DNA of 34,209 nucleotides. Source: an uncultured bacterium (GTDB lineage Bacteria; Cyanobacteriota; Vampirovibrionia; Gastranaerophilales; Gastranaerophilaceae). The stretch is from the NCBI GenBank assembly GCA_946636615.1, contig CAMPBE010000016.1:1-34209 (forward strand), given 5' to 3'. How positions within the stretch are numbered: the first letter of the stretch is position 1; every line of letters starts with the position of its first letter. The position numbers and the translations under genes were made by a program. This document shows positions 1 through 7,628 of this stretch, in pieces. The notes under the pieces are model-generated. The model ran no database searches. It worked only from the letters and a program-made list of their open reading frames with translations, and was not told where the DNA came from.

Positions 1-2
1 GT

Positions 3-161
3 AGAGATTTCTTTGCATTCAATATTGATAATCGTGGTGGATTATATGGAGAAGCAAATGGTTCTTATCATAATTCAAATTGTAAGAATACTAATCACAG
101 TTCTACTCCGTACTATTGTTCATCAGCAGTTATTGATAGCGGTTGGGAAATGAAATATTAG
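3..161 (+). CDS. C-terminal fragment of a type IV pilin-like / type II secretion pseudopilin-like protein (partial)
   Basis: An open frame enters from the left edge and ends at TAG 159-161, giving the last 52 residues of a protein. The end reads CSSAVIDSGWEMKY, preceded by a Gly/Asn/Ser-rich stretch and a pair of cysteines (YYCSS plus an upstream NCKN) that could form a disulfide loop. This kind of cysteine-containing, Trp-Glu-Met-Lys-Tyr-ending tail is what I associate with the many pilin-like proteins of Gastranaerophilales, where the N-terminal methylation helix lies far upstream; that helix is outside the window, so the family call rests on the tail alone. A strong terminator follows 22 bases downstream, so this is the last gene of its unit. 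Any extracellular protein with a disulfide-bonded tail is an alternative. Confidence 0.5.
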   Translation, partial: RDFFAFNIDNRGGLYGEANGSYHNSNCKNTNHSSTPYYCSSAVIDSGWEMKY

Positions 162-183
162 TTGTATATATATACAAATTAAA

Positions 184-218
184 CGAGGTGCAAAGTTTAC
201 TATTTGCACCTCGTTTTT
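184..218 (+). terminator. Intrinsic terminator after the pilin-like gene
   Basis: A perfect 11-bp stem (184-194 with 203-213, arm CGAGGTGCAAA) encloses an 8-base loop and is followed by five T at 214-218. It separates the pilin-like gene from the DUF1653 gene. Confidence 0.93.
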
Positions 219-229
219 GTTATTTGTCA

Positions 230-238
230 TGTTATAAT
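230..238 (+). promoter_or_regulatory. Extended -10 promoter candidate for the DUF1653 gene
   Basis: TGTTATAAT (TG at 230-231, TATAAT at 233-238) lies just after the terminator. No good -35 box is visible 17 bases upstream, where the terminator sits. Transcription would begin near 245, leaving a short leader with the AGAGG ribosome binding site. Confidence 0.5.
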
Positions 239-259
239 TTATAAAGAGGTAGTGTAAAA

Positions 260-469
260 ATGCAGAAAATTGAAATTGGTAAAACATATAGACATTTTAA
301 AGGTAATCTGTACAAAATTACAGGCTTTGCAAAGCATTCTGAAACTTGCGAGGATATGATTGTATATACTCCTTTAAAAACAGGTGATAGTTGGGTCAGA
401 CCCTATAGAATGTGGAACGAAGTCGTTGATGATAAAGGAACTTTGAGATTTACGCTTGTAGAGGATTAG
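260..469 (+). CDS. DUF1653 domain protein
   Basis: A 69-residue protein of unknown function that fills the whole DUF1653 domain. The hallmarks are visible in order: GKTYRHFKGNLY near the N-terminus, HSET, VYTPL, and WVRPYRMWNE before the C-terminal strand. The ATG at 260 has an AAAGAGG ribosome binding site at 243-249. It is a small soluble domain with no signal peptide or membrane segment. It stands alone between a terminator and the converging ispD gene (20 bases between the stops), so context says nothing about its role. Confidence 0.88.
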   Translation: MQKIEIGKTYRHFKGNLYKITGFAKHSETCEDMIVYTPLKTGDSWVRPYRMWNEVVDDKGTLRFTLVED

Positions 470-489
470 TTAATAATTTTTTTGTTCTA

Positions 490-1143
490 TTATTTCAAAT
501 AGATTTTAGCTATATCTATATCATTTTGGGTTGTAATTTTTATATTTTTGTAGCTTCCGTTCAGTATATACACATCTGTCCCTAATGCTTCAAGCATTCC
601 TGCATCATCTGTAAAATTTTGTCCTATAAGTTTTTCGTGTGCGTTTCTTATTAGCTTGTAATCAAAAGCCTGCGGAGTTTGTGTGTTGTATAATTTTGAG
701 CGGTCTATAGTTTGTATAATTTTACCGTCAACAACTTCTTTTATAGTATCTATTGTTTTTGTAGCAACTGTTATAGCTTTTCTATCCTTCACCATTTCTA
801 TTGTTTGGTTAATCAAATCTGCAGAAATCATTGGACGTGCTGCATCATGAATTAGAACATAATCACATTCGCAGACCCTTAGCCCGTTAAATACAGATTC
901 CTGTCTTGTCGCTCCGCCTTCAATTATTACAACCTTTTTATAACCATTAAATAAACTTTTTAGAATATCTATTATACTTATATTTGCACAAATAATAATT
1001 TCATCAATGTTAGATTCTTCAAAAGCATCAATGGTGTGTTTTATAATTTCTTTACCGTTGACTTTTTCAAGTAACTTATTTTTATTCCCAAATCTGGAAG
1101 AAGTTCCTCCTGCCGGAATTATAGCGTTTGTTTTAATTTTCAT
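490..1143 (-). CDS. ispD: 2-C-methyl-D-erythritol 4-phosphate cytidylyltransferase
   Basis: IspD joins CTP and methylerythritol phosphate to form CDP-methylerythritol in the MEP pathway of isoprenoid synthesis, in the cytoplasm. The 217-residue length is normal. The nucleotide-binding loop IIPAGGTSSRF (residues 8-18) is followed by lysines at 21 and 23. IHDAARP lies near residue 98, DRSKLYNTQTPQAF in the middle, FTDDAGMLE near 175-185 and NIKITTQND near the end. I chose the ATG at 1143 because GAGGAG sits 5-10 bases before it. An in-frame ATG at 1155 would place that ribosome binding site inside the gene. It overlaps the end of thiL by 11 bases and is the last gene of the five-gene minus-strand operon. 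The third Gly of the usual PAGGxGxR loop is Ser here. Confidence 0.94.
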   Translation of the reverse strand: MKIKTNAIIPAGGTSSRFGNKNKLLEKVNGKEIIKHTIDAFEESNIDEIIICANISIIDILKSLFNGYKKVVIIEGGATRQESVFNGLRVCECDYVLIHDAARPMISADLINQTIEMVKDRKAITVATKTIDTIKEVVDGKIIQTIDRSKLYNTQTPQAFDYKLIRNAHEKLIGQNFTDDAGMLEALGTDVYILNGSYKNIKITTQNDIDIAKIYLK

Positions 1144-2041
1144 TATTCTCCTCAAAATGATTAAAAATTTTGTTTTCTATATTTTTTATTATTTGTCCGT
1201 TGATTTCCACAGATGCTTTGCCTGAAACGGCTTCTCCAATAATAGTATAACCTGATATTTTGGACAATATTGACTCAGGTACGACTGCCACAAGTTCATA
1301 ATCTTCTCCGCCATATAAAACTGTTTCCATATCAACGTTTTTGTTATGCGGAATTTTGTCAAAATCTATTTTTAGTTTAACATTACTTGAATTTGCAATT
1401 TGAACAAGAGCATCCGCCAAACCGTCTGACGTATCCATCATAGCATAATCGCATTGAATATTCATTGCAATTTCTTTTGAAAAATTGATTTTAGCTTGCG
1501 GCATTAAATGAGATTTTATAAAAAAATCGTTGTCTTTTTTTAAATCAATTTCTGATTTCAAAATTTTTAATCCTGTTGCGCTGTTGCCATGTTCGCCCGA
1601 AACAATTATTTTATACCCATCTTTGGCATTTGCTCTTGAAGATATTTTTCTGCCTTTAGTTGAACCTATAGCAGCTATTGAAATATATAATTTGTCTGCA
1701 CCTGTGATATCTCCGCCAACAATTTTTACATCTTTTGATGCGTCTTTTGCCCCTTTATAGAAATCTTTTATAAAATCTGAATTTATATATTTGGGTATAG
1801 ACAGTGCAACGGTTAAATACTCAGGTTTCGCTCCGGATGCGCATATGTCGCTTATATTGACCATAACAGATTTCCATCCCAATTGGTAAGCATTTGTATA
1901 TTTTAAAGAAAAATGAATATCCTCAACCAAGCTATCTTGGGTAATAACTATTTCTAAATCTTTTAAATATGCACAATCATCTCCAATATATTCAGAATTT
2001 AGAAGTGATTTAATTGTGTTAATAAGTTCTTTTTCTTTCAT
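1133..2041 (-). CDS. thiL: Thiamine-monophosphate kinase
   Basis: ThiL phosphorylates thiamine monophosphate to the active cofactor thiamine diphosphate with ATP. The protein has 302 residues, and the Mg/ATP-binding landmarks are all present: GDD at 20-22, DSLVEDIHF at 36-44, NISDICASGAKP at 62-73, GGDITG at 109-114, DTSDGLAD at 203-210 and GGEDYEL at 244-250. Its ATG overlaps the upstream stop by one base (TAATG). With little ribosome-binding sequence upstream, translation is probably coupled to that of the GGDEF gene. The family fold is the AIR-synthase/PurM type. The start and function are well supported. Confidence 0.94.
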   Translation of the reverse strand: MKEKELINTIKSLLNSEYIGDDCAYLKDLEIVITQDSLVEDIHFSLKYTNAYQLGWKSVMVNISDICASGAKPEYLTVALSIPKYINSDFIKDFYKGAKDASKDVKIVGGDITGADKLYISIAAIGSTKGRKISSRANAKDGYKIIVSGEHGNSATGLKILKSEIDLKKDNDFFIKSHLMPQAKINFSKEIAMNIQCDYAMMDTSDGLADALVQIANSSNVKLKIDFDKIPHNKNVDMETVLYGGEDYELVAVVPESILSKISGYTIIGEAVSGKASVEINGQIIKNIENKIFNHFEENNEN

Positions 2042-3936
2042 TAGGTATCAATATCAATTAGTGTAATAAATTCTTGTACAAGGGCAGAATTCCATTTTTT
2101 ACCGGCATCCTGTTTAATTACTTCCAATGCTTGTTTTGGAGTTAATTCAGCTCTGTATGTTCTTGGTTCAATTAACGCAAAGTAAGCATCAACAATCAGT
2201 ACAATTTGTGAAGTCATTGGAATTTCCTCTTTTGCAATTTGCGCAGGATATCCTGTACCGTCCCAATTTTCATGGTGGTGTTCAATTATCGGAATAACAT
2301 CTTGAATTGCGGTAATTGGTTTTAAAATTTCACGTGCTGCAATAATTGGGTGTTCTTTTATGTGGTTACGTTCTTCTTCTGTTAAAGGTGTTGATTTTTG
2401 CAGCAATTCTTGAGGAAGCATAATGTTTCCAATGTCATACAAAAGCATTGCAATTCTAAGATTGTCGATATTTTCTTTAGAAAGATCAAATCTTTTTGCT
2501 AAACTTACAGCAAGTTGAACCTTATCTTTAATAACTCCTGTGTGGTGGAGCGGATTATAAGTTTGAGTAAGGAGATCTGCAACTGTATATAAAGCTTCTT
2601 TAGAATTATCTTGTTGCGGATTTTGCAGCTTGTTTTTCAAATCTTTTGCAACATTCTCTTTTATTGGAATATTGTGTTTTGATAGTATATCAATAAATGT
2701 ATTAATCGCAACTTCTTGCCAGCTTGTTTCGTTAATTGGTTTGGCTAAAGTTACTTGATTTCTGCCATTACGCTTTGATTGATACATAGCCTGATCTGTC
2801 AACTCTATTATATCTTCTATGTTATCAGAATGTTCTAAAAATGTTGCAACTCCAATACTTGCAGTTACATGGTCTATTGTATCAAGTTTTTCTGATTCAA
2901 GAGCCTTTCGAATTCTCTCTGCTGCTATCATTGCACCATTAGAATCAACTCCCGGAAGTATTACGTTAAATTCTTCTCCGCCCATTCTTGCAGCAGTATC
3001 AATAGAACGAGCATTTTTCTTTAGTACATCTGCAACCGTTTTTATAGCTAAGTCTCCGTATGCGTGTCCATACTTATCGTTTATTTCTTTCAAATGGTCA
3101 AGATCAAGTCCAATGATACTGAAAGCTTGTTGTTGACGCATTGCACGAGTAACTTCTTTCTTTAAATATTCTTCAAAATATCTTCTGTTGTACAATCCGG
3201 TCAAGCTGTCCGTAACAGCTTGGGCTTTAACTTCTTCGAACAAGCCAGCAATAGTTATTGCCATTTCTATTTGTTGTGCAAATATTGTTAAGAAGTCAGT
3301 TTCACCTTTTGTTAAATCTTTGCGAGAAGAAAATACGTTAAACCAACCGTAATGGGTGTTCCTTGTGTATAATGGTACTGTAATAATTGATTTGCTCGGA
3401 CTTCCGTCAACTATTTCTTTTATAATTTCTAAATCTACATCAGGGGCTACGGATTGCAGTGTCCCGCCTATATCCGGTGTTTGTATTATTTCTTTTGTTT
3501 TTGCAGTCTGTGCATAAACACTATCTTCTGTATATACAAGTTTTCGAGCTTGAAAAGGTATTTTAATTAGTTTTTCAACTCTTTTTATTGAAACATCATC
3601 AGACTGTGCTAAAACGGTCATATATGTGCCGCTTTCATCTTCACATTTTTTTATAATATTACAATGCAGATAGCCAAGTTCGCCTTGAATACTGTTAACT
3701 ATAGTCTCCAAAACACTCTGCAAAGGTCTTGAAGCGTTCATCATATCCCAAATGTGCTGTAAAGTTAACATCCTTTTATTGGCAATATTAAGTTCTCTTG
3801 TTCTTTCTTCAATCTCTTGTTCTAATTGAAGATTCCGTTCATAAATTTCAAGATAGTCCTGTTTGCCGTTATATATTGAATTTTCGACTTCAGAAACTTT
3901 TCTGTAGATATCTTTTAGATTTTTAAAAAAACTCAT
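2041..3936 (-). CDS. GAF-GGDEF protein with a degenerate HD-GYP domain (diguanylate cyclase)
   Basis: A soluble signalling protein of 631 residues from the ATG at 3936; a GTG at 3951 is the alternative, and neither has a clear ribosome binding site. Residue numbers count from the GTG. A coiled coil (about 35-62) leads to a GAF sensor domain (about 72-237) and a GGDEF domain (about 246-400). Its active-site GGEEF lies at 324-328, with RSID at 315-318, an RxxD c-di-GMP inhibition site at the usual five-residue distance. The last 175 residues are an HD-GYP domain with HHENWDGTGYP (559-569), but its HD motif reads YDIGN (505-509) instead of HDIGK, and the later DAxxAL motif is changed to DAYFAL. 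The cyclase half should make c-di-GMP; phosphodiesterase activity is doubtful. No membrane segment is seen. Confidence 0.88.
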   Translation of the reverse strand: MSFFKNLKDIYRKVSEVENSIYNGKQDYLEIYERNLQLEQEIEERTRELNIANKRMLTLQHIWDMMNASRPLQSVLETIVNSIQGELGYLHCNIIKKCEDESGTYMTVLAQSDDVSIKRVEKLIKIPFQARKLVYTEDSVYAQTAKTKEIIQTPDIGGTLQSVAPDVDLEIIKEIVDGSPSKSIITVPLYTRNTHYGWFNVFSSRKDLTKGETDFLTIFAQQIEMAITIAGLFEEVKAQAVTDSLTGLYNRRYFEEYLKKEVTRAMRQQQAFSIIGLDLDHLKEINDKYGHAYGDLAIKTVADVLKKNARSIDTAARMGGEEFNVILPGVDSNGAMIAAERIRKALESEKLDTIDHVTASIGVATFLEHSDNIEDIIELTDQAMYQSKRNGRNQVTLAKPINETSWQEVAINTFIDILSKHNIPIKENVAKDLKNKLQNPQQDNSKEALYTVADLLTQTYNPLHHTGVIKDKVQLAVSLAKRFDLSKENIDNLRIAMLLYDIGNIMLPQELLQKSTPLTEEERNHIKEHPIIAAREILKPITAIQDVIPIIEHHHENWDGTGYPAQIAKEEIPMTSQIVLIVDAYFALIEPRTYRAELTPKQALEVIKQDAGKKWNSALVQEFITLIDIDT

Positions 3937-3958
3937 ATAATTATTATACACTATGTTA

Positions 3959-4999
3959 TTAGTTTTGTAACACGTTATTTACAATATTTATTATTTGTTC
4001 AGGTTTTGGATAATTTACGCATTGTTCAAAATCTTCACCTGAGAGCGGGCATTTTCTTGTGTGACAGGGTTGGCATTTTAAACCTCCGTCAAGTGCAAAA
4101 TATTTTGTGTCGTCTCCAAACGGACCGTATTTATTAGGTGGAGTACAACAGAATATTGATATAACTGCAGGTTTTTCCGTTGCTCTGGCAAGATGTGCAC
4201 TGCCTGAATCCGGTGCAATAACCAATCTTGCACGTGAAAAAATTTCTATCAGTTCTTTTACTCCTGTTTTTCCGGCAAGATTTATATATTTATTTTCGCC
4301 AATATACGATATTAATTCTTTATCTGCATTTGTACCTGTAAATACTATTGAACATTTATCTTTTATTGCATTAACTAATGCTTTCCAATTATCTTTGTTC
4401 CAATGTTTTAATTTCCAGGTTGTTGCAGGCGCAATTATAACCATTGGTTTCGATTTATCAACATCTTTCAATAGTTCATCAACGGTAGCTTTTGTTTCAT
4501 CACTCGTTGGTGGCAGGGTAAATTTTACTTCGTCAGTGCCTTCAAGTTTAAGATACTCTGCATATTGCATGTGCTGATATACAGCATGGATACTCATTAT
4601 AGGCCCTTTTTGAACAATCTTTTCATTTCCTCCAAAATGGGAAAATTCTTTTCCGTATGTATAGCAAATTTTTCTGTCAGCTCTGCACAGGCGCATCCAT
4701 ACCATGCTTTTAAACATCATTTGTGTATCGATTGCTATATCAAATTTTTCTTTTCTCACTTCATTGAGGATTTTAAAAAATTCAATAACATTTTTTATTG
4801 AAAATCCTGATTTTTTCCATTTTTGCAAAGGAATAAGTATTGCCTTATTGACAGCTGGGTTGTTTTTTACAATATCAATACCTTTTTCTGATACAAGCCA
4901 AGTTACTTCATATCCGTTCTTTTTCAGTACATTTGCAAGTGGAATATTAAATATTACATCTCCCAATGATGAAAGTCTTATTAATAATATCTTTTTCAT
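3959..4999 (-). CDS. Glycosyltransferase family 9 (heptosyltransferase-like)
   Basis: A 346-residue GT-B enzyme of the ADP-heptose:LPS heptosyltransferase family (GT9). The N-terminus MKKILLIRLSSLGDVIFNIP is the classic start of the family. The middle has VIIAPATTWKLKHWNKDNW, and the donor-binding half has VIAPDSGSAHLARA. Near the C-terminus four cysteines (309, 312, 317, 327; pattern CxxC-CPL-EQC) are a recurring feature of GT9 proteins. It probably adds a heptose or similar sugar to the lipopolysaccharide core at the inner membrane. The acceptor cannot be read from the sequence. Its ATG overlaps the stop of the ROK kinase gene by 4 bases (ATGA), so the two are translationally coupled. waaC or waaF cannot be separated here. 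Confidence 0.9.
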   Translation of the reverse strand: MKKILLIRLSSLGDVIFNIPLANVLKKNGYEVTWLVSEKGIDIVKNNPAVNKAILIPLQKWKKSGFSIKNVIEFFKILNEVRKEKFDIAIDTQMMFKSMVWMRLCRADRKICYTYGKEFSHFGGNEKIVQKGPIMSIHAVYQHMQYAEYLKLEGTDEVKFTLPPTSDETKATVDELLKDVDKSKPMVIIAPATTWKLKHWNKDNWKALVNAIKDKCSIVFTGTNADKELISYIGENKYINLAGKTGVKELIEIFSRARLVIAPDSGSAHLARATEKPAVISIFCCTPPNKYGPFGDDTKYFALDGGLKCQPCHTRKCPLSGEDFEQCVNYPKPEQIINIVNNVLQN

Positions 5000-5955
5000 A
5001 GTATTCTATCCTCTAAAAATGCAGCACCAATCACTCCGGAGTAATCACCAAGTTCAGCTTTATGAAATTTAATAGTTTTGGCAGGTATTGGTAATGATTT
5101 TAATCTCGCTTTTTTTACGGTTTCGTTGTAAAAATAATCTACTGCATCTATCAAACCTCCGCCAAGTATAATTAATTCAGGATTAATTATATTGACAATA
5201 CTTGCAATTCCTCCTGAAAGGTATTCAGAGGCTTCGTTTACACATTGTAGTACAAGTTCGTCGTTGCGGTCTATAGATTTTTTTATCATTCCTGAAGTGA
5301 TTGATTTTCCTTCTTCCAAATATTCAGAAATACAAGAACTTCTGCCCTTTTTTAGCGCCCCTTCAATTCGGGTTTCAATCGCTGAACGGGATGCGTAAGC
5401 TTCTAAACAACCGTGTGCTCCACAGGTACATGGTCTGCCGTTTAAATCAACTATCATATGCCCGATTTCACCGGCAGTGCCTGTATTGCCATACATTATA
5501 TTACCATTCTTTACAATACAAGAGCCAACTCCTGTACCTACGAATATGCATACAAAATCACTTGAATTTTTGCCTGCACCAAATTTTTGTTCTCCAATAG
5601 CAGCAACCTCAAGATCATTCCCTAGATATATGGGAATACTAAAATGCTCGCTTAGTATTTCTTTTATTTTAAAATCAAAACAATCTAAATTTGGAGCACC
5701 TAATATAATTCCGTTATTTCTGTCTATTTGTCCTGCAGCGCCTATACCTATTGAACTAATGTTATTTAAGTTAATTTGAAAAGTATCTAAAAGCTCCTCT
5801 ATACCTTCTAACAGCTTTTTTATTATTTTTGTAGGCCCTTTTTCTTTTTTTGTTTTTTTCTTTATAACCCCGATAACCTCTCCGCTTGATTTATCTACAA
5901 GCGCAATAAGTATTTTGGTTCCGCCCAAATCTATTCCTATTGAATATTTTTTCAT
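4996..5955 (-). CDS. ROK family sugar kinase (glucokinase-like)
   Basis: A 319-residue cytoplasmic kinase of the ROK family, most like glucokinase, transferring phosphate from ATP to the 6-hydroxyl of a hexose. The ATP-binding loop DLGGTK is at 9-14, the catalytic aspartate in GND at 112-114, GTGVG at 140-144, and the zinc site has His in EIGH (163-166) with CTCGAHGC (176-183). It has no helix-turn-helix extension, so it is an enzyme rather than a ROK repressor. Substrate choice between glucose, mannose and N-acetylglucosamine-type sugars is open. It is the first gene of the minus-strand operon. The only ATG (5955) has no ribosome binding site and lies 8 bases after the -10 box, which suggests a leaderless transcript. 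Confidence 0.9.
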   Translation of the reverse strand: MKKYSIGIDLGGTKILIALVDKSSGEVIGVIKKKTKKEKGPTKIIKKLLEGIEELLDTFQINLNNISSIGIGAAGQIDRNNGIILGAPNLDCFDFKIKEILSEHFSIPIYLGNDLEVAAIGEQKFGAGKNSSDFVCIFVGTGVGSCIVKNGNIMYGNTGTAGEIGHMIVDLNGRPCTCGAHGCLEAYASRSAIETRIEGALKKGRSSCISEYLEEGKSITSGMIKKSIDRNDELVLQCVNEASEYLSGGIASIVNIINPELIILGGGLIDAVDYFYNETVKKARLKSLPIPAKTIKFHKAELGDYSGVIGAAFLEDRIL

Positions 5956-5963
5956 ACACTTAA

Positions 5964-5991
5964 ATTATATATAAAAAGTTGGAATTTGCAA
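5964..5991 (-). promoter_or_regulatory. Promoter of the ROK-GT9-GGDEF-thiL-ispD operon
   Basis: On the minus strand TTGCAA (5991-5986) and TATAAT (5969-5964) are separated by 16 bases. The ATG of the kinase starts at 5955, 8 bases beyond the -10 box, so the RNA would begin at or within about 2 bases of the start codon. Confidence 0.7.
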
Positions 5992-6037
5992 AATATTAAT
6001 TTATTTGATAGCATGCGATTGTAAGGGGGATTGTGTA

Positions 6038-7585
6038 ATGAAAATTTTTAATAAGTTATTATCTGTATTGATTGTTATGTTCGTTACAGCTCAAATGAGC
6101 TATTCTTATGATGCGTGGCTAAATGACATGCGAAAAATGTTTTTGAATAACTCTGCTATTATATATGAGATTAATATAAGAACTTTTGGTGCGAAAGATG
6201 TTAATAAAAATGGGATAATAGATTTTGATGAAGGCGAAGAGAGTGGCACTTTCCTCAATGCAATTCCAAAATTAAATGAATTATCCCAAAAAGGTATTAA
6301 TACTATACATGTTATGCCAATTCTTCCGGTTGGAAAAACAAAAGCATTAGGAACTGCGGGCTCTTTATATGCAGCTTCTTCTTTTAATAGCATTAATCCT
6401 CAACTTGTAAGTAACAATTCAAATTTATCACCAAAAGCTCAAGCTGCTAAATTTGTTGAAGAAGCACATAACAGAAAAATAAGAGTAATATTAGATTTGC
6501 CGTCTTGCGGTTCTTATGATTTTTATATGCTTCATCCTGAGCTGTTTATGCGTGATAAATCTGGGCAACCTATTGTCCCTGCTGATTGGACAGATGTAAG
6601 ATTGCTTAATGCCGGTGACGAAAATGTTGTTAATACTGAAGTATACAACTTGTATAAAGAATTCGTGGATATGGCAAAATATATTGGTGTAGATGGTATA
6701 AGAGCTGATGTTGCTACTATTAAACCTGCAAAATTCTGGAAAAGTTTGATTGATTATTCAAGAAAAGATGATCCTCAGTTCTTGTGGCTTGCAGAAGCTT
6801 CTGAAAGTTGGACGAGTCCTGTTGCTGCAGGCTGCACTTTTACTCCATATGATAAACTTTTAGAAGCCGGTTTTGACGGATATTATGGCAGTTTCTTTAA
6901 TATAAAAGATTTTAAATCAGGTAAAGAATTAATTAGTTTAATTCAAAACACAAAAAATGAGTTAAATAAATTTAATGGACAAAAAGCTGTAATTGGGAGT
7001 TTTACAACTCATGATGAGATGAGTCCTATAGTAATAAACGGTCAAAAATTATCCGATATGATTATATGGCTAAATGCTACTTTGCCTGTAAATTCTTATT
7101 TTGTTGATGGTTTTGATACAGGTGATAATTATATTTATATGTGGGGGAATAAAGAAGCCTCAAAAACATATACTGACGATGATAACTATTTTGTTCACAG
7201 AGGGAAAATTGATATATTTAATTTTTCAAGACAACCCGGCGGTAACAATTCTGATTTGTTGAGAAGCTTTATATTTGGAAACAGTATGAAACGTCAGTTT
7301 TCAAAAATTATAAATTACGGAAAATTTGTACCATTAAAAGTTACATCAGCTCCTGTTTTTGCATATGCAATGTCATATTCAAATCAAAGTATAGTTGTAG
7401 TTGGAAATTTAGATTTTAGACAAAGTGTTGATACTGTTGTATCTGTTCCGAAACTCAGTGATAAAGTAAATGTTATACCTGTAAAAATACAAGATATACC
7501 AATTATTGAACATGGAAGTTTTAAAATTACCTTATCACCAGGTGAGATTATAGTTTTGTTTTTGTCGGATTTAGAGATAAAATAA
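6038..7585 (+). CDS. Secreted GH13 (alpha-amylase family)-like protein
   Basis: A 515-residue protein with a signal peptide (residues 1-23, ending in the Ser-Tyr-Ser region; no lipobox Cys), so it should act outside the inner membrane on alpha-glucans. The (beta/alpha)8 landmarks of GH13 are present. After the first strand there is a calcium-loop-like DVNKNGIIDFDE (54-65). Region II GIRAD gives nucleophile D224, region III gives acid/base E253 (LAEASES), and region IV has HD with D326. Region I keeps its Asp (D153) but lacks the usual Asn-His. The C-terminal part looks like the beta-sandwich found after GH13 barrels. The ATG at 6038 has AAGGGGGA at 6023-6030; an upstream in-frame TTG would include that site. 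The exact subfamily and bond specificity are not recognised. Confidence 0.82.
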   Translation: MKIFNKLLSVLIVMFVTAQMSYSYDAWLNDMRKMFLNNSAIIYEINIRTFGAKDVNKNGIIDFDEGEESGTFLNAIPKLNELSQKGINTIHVMPILPVGKTKALGTAGSLYAASSFNSINPQLVSNNSNLSPKAQAAKFVEEAHNRKIRVILDLPSCGSYDFYMLHPELFMRDKSGQPIVPADWTDVRLLNAGDENVVNTEVYNLYKEFVDMAKYIGVDGIRADVATIKPAKFWKSLIDYSRKDDPQFLWLAEASESWTSPVAAGCTFTPYDKLLEAGFDGYYGSFFNIKDFKSGKELISLIQNTKNELNKFNGQKAVIGSFTTHDEMSPIVINGQKLSDMIIWLNATLPVNSYFVDGFDTGDNYIYMWGNKEASKTYTDDDNYFVHRGKIDIFNFSRQPGGNNSDLLRSFIFGNSMKRQFSKIINYGKFVPLKVTSAPVFAYAMSYSNQSIVVVGNLDFRQSVDTVVSVPKLSDKVNVIPVKIQDIPIIEHGSFKITLSPGEIIVLFLSDLEIK

Positions 7586-7594
7586 ATATATAAT

Positions 7595-7622
7595 AAAAGG
7601 TTCGCTATATGCGAACCTTTTT
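7595..7622. terminator. Bidirectional terminator between the GH13 gene and the 1618-residue gene
   Basis: An 11-bp stem (7595-7605 with 7611-7621, arm AAAAGGTTCGC) has a 5-base loop. It gives a T run on the plus strand and TTTT on the minus strand, placed between two convergent genes. Confidence 0.9.
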
Positions 7623-7628
7623 GTTGTA

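Noticed and set aside
4107-4577. 156-residue open frame on the plus strand
   Set aside because: Antisense to the well-supported GT9 gene, with no domain or start signal.
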